Shown: positions 1 to 7,058, counted from the first letter of the stretch. The stretch: DNA of 7,567 bases from Bacteroidales bacterium UBA6229 (GCA_002440975.1 DJWN01000117.1:1-7567); one strand, 5' to 3'. Made by a program: numbers and translations. Notes: generated from the letters alone by a model not told the origin.

Positions 1-1
1 T

Positions 2-453
2 CCTGTCAGGGAGTTATGCACTACTTCGATCAAGAACGGAAAGATTGTCCAGCGCAACAAATATGTCGAATACATTGAAGCCAACAAGATTCGCATCCAA
101 CAAAACCAAAACTATTACCGCCGACGGCAGGCCATTGTGGAACACCCAGGAGTTTATCCCGACCTTATTTCGGAAGCACAATTAAAAGGCAGTGGGGCTT
201 CAACTACACCATGACCAAGAAAACCATCAAACGCGCTACAGCTGATGTAGGATTGATATTCACAGCATACAATCTGCGCAGAATTCTGAATATCATTGGA
301 AAAGAAGGTTTTAGGCGTTTTGTTGTTTCCTTTTTCGCGTTTTTGTTATCCATTTGGACTTCATTGGAGCTTTTTTGGCGAACACAAAAAAATCACTCCC
401 AAATTCTGCTTGAAAATTTGCCTTCTTTACAACGGGAGTATTTGTTAATTTAG
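2..453 (+). pseudogene. IS1182-like transposase, C-terminal part, frame-disrupted
   Basis: This is the 3' end of an insertion-sequence transposase; the 5' part lies outside the window. Reading from base 2, the frame gives PVRELCTTS, then NKYVEYIEANKIRIQQNQ and RRRQAIVEHP, the pattern of the C-terminal zinc-knuckle/DDE region of IS1182-type (DDE_Tnp_1) transposases. After the HP at 143-148 the frame runs into GVYPDLISEAQ and stops at 212-214. The expected continuation (FG.TIKRQWGFNYT, then ADVGLIFTAYNLRRILNIIG) appears in the +1-phase frame from about 169 and ends at the TAG 451-453. Removing about 20 bases (149-168) rejoins the two halves, so this is one gene broken by a small insertion. An ATG at 211 makes the second half look like an 80-residue gene, but it is only a tail fragment. 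The insertion-sequence right end probably lies in 454-520, but no terminal repeat can be confirmed without the left end. An assembly error is the main alternative. Confidence 0.85.
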
Positions 454-564
454 CAGGGTAAAATTGACGTAAAATGAGAATTGAAAGAAGTTTTTAGACG
501 GACTGCCGTTGTCAGAATGTATAAAAACCAATAATTACGTCCAATCACTTAAAACCAAAAAAAA

Positions 565-990
565 ATGCAAACAAATTCAACATTGATTAAACTGTGCTTA
601 CAGATGCTAATTGCTGTTTGTTTCTTTACATTAAGTTTTGAAATACGGGCTCAAATGCAGAATAATTCAGACTTGAAAAGCTTTGAAATCACTATTGAAA
701 AGACTGATAAGGAACTAAAAATGCATAGTTCTGAGGGAAGTGCCTGGATTGATTTAAACTTCAATCTTACTACTGATAAACCACAAGCAATTGATGAATA
801 TGGAATGACAAGTATAGGACAGGTAAAATCTGACAAAGACCCTGAACTTGCGGATTACTTATTTACCATTACTATTACTAAAGATGGTATTACACTGGCT
901 GGCATCGAAGGAACGGCCTGGAAAGTCTTAAATTTCACACTATCTGATAATGGAAAACAAACAATTAACCAGTTTGGAATGACTGATTAG
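565..990 (+). CDS. small exported protein with two EG(S/T)AW...GMT repeats, function unknown
   Basis: The 141-residue product starts with a signal peptide: a lysine at 9, a hydrophobic stretch at about 10-25, and likely cleavage near A29 in IRAQ. The mature part consists of two copies of one module, residues 40-82 and 100-140, joined by a charged linker. Matching positions include EGSAW (57-61) with EGTAW (115-119), L.F.L (64-68) with L.F.L (122-126), and QAIDEYGMT (74-82) with QTINQFGMT (132-140). The conserved blocks are exactly 58 residues apart. Alternating hydrophobic residues suggest beta strands. From memory, similar EG.AW/FGM segments occur in small hypothetical proteins of Bacteroidota, but I cannot name a family or a function. 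The start at 565 is the first codon before the signal peptide and follows an A-rich leader without a Shine-Dalgarno sequence. The gene is AT-rich and lies between the transposase remnant and an alkD-like gene. No typical promoter is visible. Confidence 0.75.
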   Translation: MQTNSTLIKLCLQMLIAVCFFTLSFEIRAQMQNNSDLKSFEITIEKTDKELKMHSSEGSAWIDLNFNLTTDKPQAIDEYGMTSIGQVKSDKDPELADYLFTITITKDGITLAGIEGTAWKVLNFTLSDNGKQTINQFGMTD

Positions 991-1010
991 ATTTAGAGCT
1001 CTTGCATACA

Positions 1011-1073
1011 ACAGCAAATCGACAAAACCTGGTTAGCTTTATCCTATGCTTCGCCCATATCACAACTTGCTGT
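1011..1073. repeat. spaced inverted repeat downstream of the exported-protein gene, possibly a decayed cassette boundary
   Basis: ACAGCAA (1011-1017) and its exact reverse complement TTGCTGT (1067-1073) enclose 49 bases containing a smaller AACC-T-GGTT palindrome (1026-1034). There is no T-run, so it is not a normal terminator. The layout (gene, then a short imperfect palindromic element, then another gene) resembles integron attC sites. However, the outer boxes do not match the attC consensus well (ATACAAC instead of RYYYAAC on the left, and no GTTRRRY on the right). No second copy was found in the window. A decayed dispersed repeat or chance pairing is equally possible. Confidence 0.3.
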
Positions 1074-1119
1074 GCTCCAAACCAACAAAGCCGTTTCTCA
1101 GATAAAAAATAAGTTCAAA

Positions 1120-1833
1120 ATGGAAAACATAATGGACGTAATTCGAACTGAATTAAAACATAGTATTGACGAGAAAACTAAGGCGACAAGTCAAAATTTC
1201 TTCAAAGAAAAGATAAAGTCTTATGGAGTCAAGGTTCCAACGGTAAACAAGATTAGTAAGGAATATTTTAAATTGATTGATTTTAAAACAAAATCAGAAA
1301 TATTTGAACTCTGTGAGATTTTATGGCAATCAGGTTTTATTGAAGAATCATTTATTGCCTGCAATTGGTCATATTATTTGCATAAGAAGTACGAACCTGA
1401 AGATTTTCAAATATTTGAGAAATGGATGAATGATTATGTCAATAATTGGGCTTCGTGTGATACATTATGTAATCATACGATTGGTGAATTTATTGAGATG
1501 TATCCTGAATATTTATCGAGCTTAAAAGACATGGCAAAATCGGATAATAGATGGCTACGCAGGGCTTCATCAGTAACTTTGATTCTACCAGCCAGAAAAG
1601 GAAAATTTCTCAACGAGATTATAGAAATTGCGGATATCTTACTACTGGATAAGGATGATTTAGTACAAAAAGGCTATGGTTGGATGTTAAAAGCTGCCAG
1701 TGAAGCAAACCAACGAAAAATATTTGATTATGTGATCAGGAACAAATCCATTATGCCTCGTACAGCATTACGATATGCCATTGAAAAAATGCCAAAAGAC
1801 TTAAAAAGTAAGGCAATGGATAGATCATTATGA
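1120..1833 (+). CDS. AlkD-like DNA alkylation repair glycosylase (HEAT-repeat fold)
   Basis: This 237-residue protein belongs to the DNA alkylation repair family (AlkC/AlkD, all-helical HEAT-like repeats), which removes alkylated purines such as 3-methyladenine and 7-methylguanine in base excision repair. Family-specific segments are NNWASCDTLCNH (108-119), RWLRRAS (144-150) and QKGYGWMLK (183-191). The active-site residues known for Bacillus cereus AlkD (W109, D113, R148, W187) have counterparts at W110, D114, R147/R148 and W188, so the enzyme looks intact. The length fits the family. The open frame extends upstream to a GTG at 1072, but that start lies inside the inverted repeat and adds 16 low-complexity residues. 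I chose the ATG at 1120, after an A-rich leader; an ATG at 1132 is a second option. The coding sequence is strikingly AT-rich (12 G/C in the 60 bases 1261-1320), unlike the genes to its right, which suggests acquisition together with the neighbouring transposase remnant. Confidence 0.88.
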   Translation: MENIMDVIRTELKHSIDEKTKATSQNFFKEKIKSYGVKVPTVNKISKEYFKLIDFKTKSEIFELCEILWQSGFIEESFIACNWSYYLHKKYEPEDFQIFEKWMNDYVNNWASCDTLCNHTIGEFIEMYPEYLSSLKDMAKSDNRWLRRASSVTLILPARKGKFLNEIIEIADILLLDKDDLVQKGYGWMLKAASEANQRKIFDYVIRNKSIMPRTALRYAIEKMPKDLKSKAMDRSL

Positions 1834-1980
1834 CAAATAAAATGTTTGTGGCTCTTTAAGAAGATTGGTGTAACCGAGATAGGCACTCTATACGAAACAG
1901 GCGATTTGTAAGATTTAAAAGCATGAGCGACTTCAATAAATAGCAAATGGGAAAAAAGCCAGCCTCAACAGCCACCAGCC

Positions 1981-2658
1981 CTATCCAAACCGCTTCCTAA
2001 AGGTTTCTTCCAACACTTCTACTCTTTTAATGGTATTGCGGCACCATTGCAATAGCAGTTCATCTTTTTCATCGCAGCTGAGTTGCCAGCGTATGTCACT
2101 GGTATGCAGCCTACTGCTGAGGGTGTAGAGCAACAGAGCAGCCGACACGCTGATATTGAAGCTTTCGGTGAAGCCTACCATGGGGATGCGTACAAAATCG
2201 TCGGCATGTTCCAGGGCGTAATCGGACAAGCCGGTTTTTTCAGTGCCAAAAACCAGTGCCAAAGGTTTGTCGAGAGGCAGCGTTTCGGGGGTGTAACCAT
2301 CCTGGTGCGGACTGGTAGCAACAATCCGGTAACCATTATTGCGTAAGGCCTCGAAGGCTTGTATGGTGTTGTTAGGCTGCTCGTTGTATTTGTAGAGGTT
2401 GAGCCATTTGGTGCTTCCTACCACCACATCGGGATTGATATCGTAAACGTAATTATTCTCGATGATGTGTACATCCTGCACACCTGTGAGATCGCAGCTG
2501 CGTAAGACTGCACTGGCATTGTGCGGCTGAAAGATGTCTTCGAGTACCACAGTGAGGTGACGGGTGCGTCTATTCAAAACCGCATCAAATTTGGCCTTGC
2601 GCTCCGGTGTGATGTATTCCAGCAGGAAGTTCAAAAGTTTTTGATCGTTCATAAGCAT
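1981..2658 (-). CDS. trmH: tRNA (guanosine(18)-2'-O)-methyltransferase, SpoU/TrmH family
   Basis: The product is a SPOUT methyltransferase that uses S-adenosylmethionine to methylate a ribose 2'-OH, in TrmH proteins that of G18 in the tRNA D-loop. In the 225-residue form the three SpoU motifs are complete: motif 1 in PHNASAVLRSCD with N47 and catalytic-type R53; motif 2 VFGTEKTGLS (136-145); and motif 3 SFNISVSAALLLY (166-178), which forms the trefoil-knot cofactor site. The N-terminal TPERKAKFDAVLNRRTRHL and the C-terminal charged helix match TrmH rather than the longer RlmB type. The frame is open up to 2697, inside the peptidase gene, but family length favours ATG 2658, two bases after the peptidase stop; ATG 2652 is also possible. 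This tight spacing indicates co-transcription and probable translational coupling with the peptidase. Activity on another RNA position cannot be excluded. Confidence 0.9.
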   Translation of the reverse strand: MLMNDQKLLNFLLEYITPERKAKFDAVLNRRTRHLTVVLEDIFQPHNASAVLRSCDLTGVQDVHIIENNYVYDINPDVVVGSTKWLNLYKYNEQPNNTIQAFEALRNNGYRIVATSPHQDGYTPETLPLDKPLALVFGTEKTGLSDYALEHADDFVRIPMVGFTESFNISVSAALLLYTLSSRLHTSDIRWQLSCDEKDELLLQWCRNTIKRVEVLEETFRKRFG

Positions 2659-2660
2659 TC

Positions 2661-5273
2661 TCAAAGCTTGCGTTCCGGATAAAGTGATTCCCACCATTCC
2701 GGCTGGTCTTTCAGGAAACGATCGAACCAGGCCATGATGCTTTTTTGCCAGAGCTGACGTTTTTTATAATCCAGAATATGGTGATCCTGTCCTTCAATCT
2801 CAATGTATTCGGCTGTCTTACCCAAAATCTTTAAAGCCGTGTAGAGTTGGATACTCTCGCCTGGCGGAACATTGGTGTCGCTACCGCCATGCAACAACAG
2901 CAGGGGAGTATTGATTTTATCTGCTGCAAACAAGGGGCTTTGATCGATGTAAATCTCCGGACTGTTCCAGGGAAACTGACCGGCAGTAGCCGTTGAGCTG
3001 TAAAGATAGCCCCAGTAACCTTCGCCCCAATAGGAAGAGATGGAGCTGATGCCGGCATGGGCTATGGCTGCTGCAAAAATATCGGTGCGCGTGGTGAGCA
3101 ACATCGTCATAAAACCTCCGTAAGAGGCTCCGATACAGCCTATGGCAGTGCTGTCGGCATAGGGGTGACTGCGATAGAAATGTTTTGTTCCGTTGATGAT
3201 TTCATCCGCAACGGTTCTTCCCCAGTTATTCACATGACGTGCCGAAAACTCCTGTCCGTAACCCGTTGCACCCGAAGGAATGATCACATAAACCAGGAAG
3301 CCATGCGCAGCAAAATAGTTTTTGGGATAGCGACCCCTGAAACTTCTGTCGATGGGGTTGGTGCCTCCGTAATAATATACAATTACCGGATATTTTTTTG
3401 AAGGATTAAAATTGGGCGGGTAGTAAATATGTCCATCCAGGGTGTCGCCATTCGTTGTAATGAAATCCCAGTCTTTTACTTCTCCGAACTTAACATCTTC
3501 AAAACGAGCAGCTTCAGGATTGCTGACGAAACTAGTTTGCTGGCTGTTGAGGTTTGTAAGCCAGGCTTTCTCCGGACTGCTCACAGATGATCCATCCGCG
3601 ATCAGCCACCGGCCACCCTCATCCAGATCGAAATGTTTTACCACATCAGCATATTGTGGTAAAAGTGAAAACTGATTAGTGGCTAAATCCAGCTTGTAAA
3701 TCCGCTGGTAGGAACCTTCCTGCACCAGGAAAAATGGATTTCCGCTTGCTTTATTCCATTTGGCATCGGCTATAGCTGGATGAAAGTCACGGGTGAGCGA
3801 CTTTGCCTTTTTAGTCTTGAGATCGAACAGATAAGCTTGCGTGTCATAATCATTCGGAATAATACCTTTGTCAACAGCACTTCCGGTCTCGCCAAAAAGT
3901 AAGGAGCCACCTGTTACAAGCAGTTTTTTGCCATCGGGCGAAAAAATCGCACGGCTGCCATAATTGGAAATCCAGAGGGTGTCGGCTTTCCTGTTTTTGA
4001 GATCGAGCAAGATCATCCAGGATTTGGTGTAAGGGCGCCCAGATAGGTCGGGCTTCGACTGGCTGAAAAGGATTTTATTGCCATCCGGACTAAAATCCTG
4101 AAACTGACTGCTTAGATTTCCGGCAGTGAGCTGATGATGTGTTCCGGTTGCCTGATCGAACAAAAAAAGCTGACTTCGATTTCGCCACCAGAACCAGCGA
4201 TCTGTGGTTCCTTCATGTTTTTTTACACCGGTTTTGTTTTCCTTTTCTTTAAATTGTTTGCTGTAAACCAAGGTGTTACCTTTTGGTGAAAGCTGAATGT
4301 TGCCCGCATCTTTTAGCTGTTCGATCAGCATTTTGGCTTTACCTGTGAGCAAATCTTCCTGCCACAGACTGCTTGTGCCATTACGGCTCACCGAATACAA
4401 AACCGCATCGGCTGTGGGGTGAAATTTTATTTGTTTTTTGTCGCTGTGCCGGCTGCTGAAAACAATCTGGTTGTCTTCACGGCTCAACACTTCGGTCCAA
4501 ATTTCCGTTTTGCCTTCGGGTGCTTGAGTACAGGTGTAATTCAACATCAGGTAATTGCCATTGGGATGTATGCCGCTGCTACTCAATCGGATGCCATCGA
4601 GCAATAATTCCATGTTCATGTGTTTTTCGGGATCAGCTGACCAATTGGCATCAGCTTTAGATTTTATTTCGTACTGCAGGCTCAACTTCCAGTCATCAGC
4701 AAAAGCTGGTGCATACAGCGTTTTGATGACGATCAGATGTTTGCCTGGCTCAAAACTATGTGAAACTGTTTTGTCGGTTCCTGCTTTATTGGCTGCTTCG
4801 ATGATTGTTTGGCCATTAACATCCAGGCTGGCCAGGGCTTTGGATTTCAATGTGAAAGAGACATTTACAAAACGATCTGTTTCAAAATAGCCTGCTGCCA
4901 GTGTCCAGCTATACGTACTGTTTTTATTTGGTTCTAAGATTAACTCACCTGATTTGGAGGCATATTGCTTTTCCCATCGGGGTGAGCCCTCTTGTGAGGA
5001 GATGAGAAGCTTTCCCTTAGTGGGCCTGATTTCACTTGGTAAGCTGAGCTGGTCAAACATATTTTTCAGGCTTATTGTGTCGCCGTATGTATCTTCTTGC
5101 TGATAGAATAGGGGAGGTTCGTAAGCCTGAACCGGTACGACAAGCCATTGATCGGCATAAATTGATTCGTCGGACTGCCGGGCATTTGCTGCCCACGAGC
5201 TGAAAAACATTAGAACGATTAGTGTGCTGGTAAATAGCAAACTTTTCCGGGCCGAAATCTCATGACCTTTCAT
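2661..5273 (-). CDS. secreted S9 family (prolyl oligopeptidase-type) peptidase
   Basis: This 870-residue serine peptidase of clan SC, family S9 (DPP-IV/acylaminoacyl-peptidase type), should trim peptides in the periplasm. The N-terminus is a signal peptide: basic residues K2 to K11, a hydrophobic core at about 12-26, and a cut near A31 in ANAR. A beta-rich segment follows (about 109-202). A propeller with PD40-like repeats comes next, visible as HPNGNYLML (about 236), LSPKGNTLVYS (about 328), FSPDGNKILFS (about 394) and FSPDGKKLLVT (about 444). The C-terminal alpha/beta-hydrolase domain starts at about residue 610. The triad is S717 in GASYGG, D799 in HGGSDTNVP and H831 in GQDHH, so it looks active. 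The frame extends to a TTG at 5321, but that form puts 16 charged residues before the signal peptide, so ATG 5273 is preferred. Two TAnnTTTG candidates lie upstream, and trmH follows after two bases. Substrate specificity cannot be read from the sequence. Confidence 0.92.
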   Translation of the reverse strand: MKGHEISARKSLLFTSTLIVLMFFSSWAANARQSDESIYADQWLVVPVQAYEPPLFYQQEDTYGDTISLKNMFDQLSLPSEIRPTKGKLLISSQEGSPRWEKQYASKSGELILEPNKNSTYSWTLAAGYFETDRFVNVSFTLKSKALASLDVNGQTIIEAANKAGTDKTVSHSFEPGKHLIVIKTLYAPAFADDWKLSLQYEIKSKADANWSADPEKHMNMELLLDGIRLSSSGIHPNGNYLMLNYTCTQAPEGKTEIWTEVLSREDNQIVFSSRHSDKKQIKFHPTADAVLYSVSRNGTSSLWQEDLLTGKAKMLIEQLKDAGNIQLSPKGNTLVYSKQFKEKENKTGVKKHEGTTDRWFWWRNRSQLFLFDQATGTHHQLTAGNLSSQFQDFSPDGNKILFSQSKPDLSGRPYTKSWMILLDLKNRKADTLWISNYGSRAIFSPDGKKLLVTGGSLLFGETGSAVDKGIIPNDYDTQAYLFDLKTKKAKSLTRDFHPAIADAKWNKASGNPFFLVQEGSYQRIYKLDLATNQFSLLPQYADVVKHFDLDEGGRWLIADGSSVSSPEKAWLTNLNSQQTSFVSNPEAARFEDVKFGEVKDWDFITTNGDTLDGHIYYPPNFNPSKKYPVIVYYYGGTNPIDRSFRGRYPKNYFAAHGFLVYVIIPSGATGYGQEFSARHVNNWGRTVADEIINGTKHFYRSHPYADSTAIGCIGASYGGFMTMLLTTRTDIFAAAIAHAGISSISSYWGEGYWGYLYSSTATAGQFPWNSPEIYIDQSPLFAADKINTPLLLLHGGSDTNVPPGESIQLYTALKILGKTAEYIEIEGQDHHILDYKKRQLWQKSIMAWFDRFLKDQPEWWESLYPERKL

Positions 5274-5318
5274 GAAGTGGTGATTTGAGTTATTTCTTAT
5301 GATTTTTTTTTTGACCTT

Positions 5319-5326
5319 CAAAAATA
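5319..5326 (-). promoter_or_regulatory. candidate Bacteroidota -7 element TATTTTTG for the S9 peptidase-trmH unit
   Basis: On the minus strand the sequence reads TATTTTTG, an exact match to TAnnTTTG. It sits 45 bases before the ATG at 5273, which would give a leader of about 40 bases. No clear -33 TTTG box lies at the usual distance, so the call rests on the -7 match and position. It competes with the element at 5339-5346. Confidence 0.45.
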
Positions 5327-5338
5327 CAGGAAATAAAC

Positions 5339-5346
5339 CAAATTTA
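5339..5346 (-). promoter_or_regulatory. second candidate -7 element TAAATTTG for the S9 peptidase-trmH unit
   Basis: The minus strand reads TAAATTTG, again matching TAnnTTTG, 20 bases upstream of the other candidate and 65 bases before the start codon. No convincing -33 box is visible. Either or both elements could be used. Their presence suggests the peptidase has its own promoter and need not rely on read-through from the DUF4412-like gene. Confidence 0.4.
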
Positions 5347-5381
5347 CCCTGTCGGTATGATGTTTATGACCAGCTTAAAAA

Positions 5382-6275
5382 TTAGTATGGAGGCTGGATT
5401 TTTTGTTGTTCATCAGAAGGATTTCGCGGATTGGTTTTTTCGCCGTTTAATCCGTTTGTAACAAAGGGTGCTTCCTGGTCCATTGTTATGGCAATAACTT
5501 CCTCAATACGAGCATTTTTATAATCGGGTGGAGGTCGGAAAAAATCCCCGGGGATGGGAATGGCTTTGATTTGTTTGATTTCTGTTGTGCTTTCGCCAAC
5601 CGGCGTTGGAATAACCGAACGCATTACCATGTTTTCTCTTGTAAATTGCTGATACAGCTCAGTTTCGCGATGCGCCTGCACACGCGAAGGGGGGCGGAAA
5701 ATACTTGTCATTTCGCGAAGAAGTGTGCTGTTTATTTCTGCATAAGGATTGATTTCTTCACTCGTCCAAATGGTTTCGAGCAGAATGCTATCCAGGAAAA
5801 TGTTATGCTTTTGAGCGACAAAACCCAGGATGGTATCAAAGGCATTGGTTTTTTCAATTTTTAGTGGGACTGACAGGGTACTATCTGAATAGTCAGCTTC
5901 AAGGATTTTTAACTCATTTCTAAAACTGCTGTCGGCTTCGGCACGGATGTGCTCTGGTAGTCGCGCTATCATTTCTTCGAGCTGTTGTTTCAGGCTGTTT
6001 AGTATTGCCTCGCGTAATTGCCTGGCACTACCTTCCCAAAAGATTTGCTGAACAGGAAATACCAGGGTAAGCTGTTCGCTATCCAGATCAATAATAAAAA
6101 CAGATGCTGCATTTTCGATCCTTAGCTGTTTACCCTGAATGAAAATGGACTGACTTGAAGAATTTCCATACCGATCTTCTTGTTGCTCGATGATGAACCA
6201 ACCCTTTTGTTGGGCGCTCAGGATGCCGGTGAAGCCTGATAATAGTAAAGCAGCCAGAAAAAGTCTGATATTCAT
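5382..6275 (-). CDS. exported DUF4412-like protein
   Basis: The 297-residue protein has a clear signal peptide (MNIRLFLAALLLSGF..., cut near A21 in LSAQQ). The mature part resembles DUF4412-type exported proteins of Bacteroidota. It has an early strand pair around SIFIQGKQLRIEN (43-55) followed by FIIDLDSEQLTLVFP (60-74), which fits the family's 'ikg.k.R.E ... iiDl..k....l.p' pattern. An IW.SEEINPY segment lies at 169-178, and a late strand GESTTEIKQIKAIPIPGDFF is followed by RPPPDYK (247-253), like the family's 'lp..lF.vP.gYk' ending. A charged helix (about 85-130) is inserted after the first half. The C-terminal tail (about 270-297) is polar and proline-rich. The role of such proteins is unknown; a lipid- or metal-binding envelope role would be a guess. 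The frame reaches TTG 6296 and ATG 6293, but ATG 6275 starts the signal peptide and lies 18 bases after a TAnnTTTG element, which favours it. Confidence 0.75.
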   Translation of the reverse strand: MNIRLFLAALLLSGFTGILSAQQKGWFIIEQQEDRYGNSSSQSIFIQGKQLRIENAASVFIIDLDSEQLTLVFPVQQIFWEGSARQLREAILNSLKQQLEEMIARLPEHIRAEADSSFRNELKILEADYSDSTLSVPLKIEKTNAFDTILGFVAQKHNIFLDSILLETIWTSEEINPYAEINSTLLREMTSIFRPPSRVQAHRETELYQQFTRENMVMRSVIPTPVGESTTEIKQIKAIPIPGDFFRPPPDYKNARIEEVIAITMDQEAPFVTNGLNGEKTNPRNPSDEQQKIQPPY

Positions 6276-6293
6276 AAGAAATACTTGTGGCAT

Positions 6294-6301
6294 CAAATGT
6301 A
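6294..6301 (-). promoter_or_regulatory. -7 element TACATTTG for the DUF4412-like gene
   Basis: The minus strand reads TACATTTG, an exact TAnnTTTG match. Transcription would begin close to 6288, inside the longer open frame, so the longer starts at 6296 and 6293 would lie outside or at the edge of the message. This supports the ATG at 6275 with a leader of roughly 12 bases. No clear -33 TTTG is seen. Confidence 0.5.
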
Positions 6302-6341
6302 AAAAAAACTGGCTGAGTGTCTTTTATTTCAGGTAAAAAAA

Positions 6342-6349
6342 CTACTTTT
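6342..6349 (+). promoter_or_regulatory. -7 element TACTTTTG for the TPR protein gene
   Basis: TACTTTTG matches TAnnTTTG and ends 22 bases before the ATG at 6372. It faces away from the element at 6294-6301, so the 96-base gap between the two genes acts as a divergent promoter region. Only a T-rich stretch (6320-6328) is present where a -33 box would be expected. Confidence 0.5.
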
Positions 6350-6371
6350 GCACTTCTAAATTTCAATAGCT

Positions 6372-7058
6372 ATGACGAATAAAAAAGGATTGGATAAAGG
6401 CGACGAAAGACTGGAAGCGGTAGAAAGCACTCTGAGCAAAACAGAACAATTTATCGAGAACAACCAGAAATCGTTGGTGGCAGTGGTTGCCATACTTGTT
6501 GTGGTTGTTTTAGGTTATTTTGGCATCAACCGTTATTATTTTGATCCGCTTGAAAAAGAAGCTCAAACCCAGCTCTTTATGGCTGAGGCTTATTTTGAGC
6601 AGGACTCATTGAACAAAGCACTTTATGGTGATGGTAACAATCTTGGTTTTTTGGATGTTATCGATGAGTTTGGATCAACCAAAGCTGGTAACCTGGCAAA
6701 GTATTATGCCGGCATTTCATTCCTTAAACAAGGCGAATATGAAGAAGCACTTAGTCATTTAAAGAAATTTAAAGGAAAGGATAAAGTTGTGGCTGCAATG
6801 GCACTGGGTGCTATTGGTGATGCCTACCTTGAGCTTGACAAGAAATCAGAAGCTGCTGCCCAATATTTGAAAGCAGCCCGTCATGAATTGAATGAGTTTA
6901 GCAGTCCGATGTTTTTACTCAAAGCCGGACAAACCTATGAACTGATCGGCGACAATAAAAAGGCTGTTGAGATCTACAACGAACTAAAAATGAATTTCCC
7001 GAATACCACCGAAGGGCGAAATGCCGACCGCTATATCGCCCGTGCCGAAGGAAGATAA
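6372..7058 (+). CDS. membrane-anchored tetratricopeptide repeat protein
   Basis: The 228-residue protein has a charged N-terminal segment (1-33), one transmembrane helix (about 34-52, SLVAVVAILVVVVLGYFG) and an outer-facing helical domain. The order N-terminal cytoplasmic stub, single helix, then repeats is that of YfgM-like/TPR_21 proteins, which in other bacteria work with the Sec translocon and periplasmic chaperones. TPR-like helix pairs can be traced at about 104-137 (AKYYAGISFLKQGEYEEALS), 141-174 (ALGAIGDAYLELDKKSEAAA) and 179-212 (LLKAGQTYELIGDNKKAVEI). Such domains bind proteins or peptides; the partner here is not known. The start codon is the only one before the charged segment and lacks a Shine-Dalgarno sequence. 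The gene appears monocistronic, with its own promoter upstream and a strong terminator 27 bases after the stop. Confidence 0.85.
   Translation: MTNKKGLDKGDERLEAVESTLSKTEQFIENNQKSLVAVVAILVVVVLGYFGINRYYFDPLEKEAQTQLFMAEAYFEQDSLNKALYGDGNNLGFLDVIDEFGSTKAGNLAKYYAGISFLKQGEYEEALSHLKKFKGKDKVVAAMALGAIGDAYLELDKKSEAAAQYLKAARHELNEFSSPMFLLKAGQTYELIGDNKKAVEIYNELKMNFPNTTEGRNADRYIARAEGR

Noticed and set aside
211..453. An 80-residue open frame starting with MTKKTIKRAT
   Set aside because: It is the tail of the frame-broken transposase, because conserved IKRQWGFNYT residues precede its ATG in the same frame.
498..509. ACGG-ACTG-CCGT palindrome considered as a terminator or insertion-sequence end
   Set aside because: The stem is only four pairs without a T-run, and the opposite insertion-sequence end is outside the window, so neither idea can be supported.
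1072..1119. GTG start giving a 253-residue AlkD-like protein
   Set aside because: The extra 16 residues overlap the inverted repeat and are not family-like; ATG 1120 gives active-site positions nearly identical to AlkD numbering.
2659..2697. Longer trmH start overlapping the peptidase gene
   Set aside because: The added residues are the peptidase C-terminal coding region read in another frame, and TrmH proteins do not have them.
3057..3401. Plus-strand open frame of 114 codons inside the peptidase gene
   Set aside because: It lies opposite the conserved catalytic domain and shows no recognisable motif, as do the other antisense frames at 2083-2346, 4419-4607, 4555-4890 and 5571-5864.
5274..5321. 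TTG start for the S9 peptidase
   Set aside because: It would put a lysine-rich 16-residue extension before the signal peptide and would overlap the candidate -7 box at 5319-5326.
5345..5357. TACC-CTGTC-GGTA hairpin between the DUF4412-like and peptidase genes
   Set aside because: A four-pair stem with no T-run on the minus strand is too weak to call a terminator.
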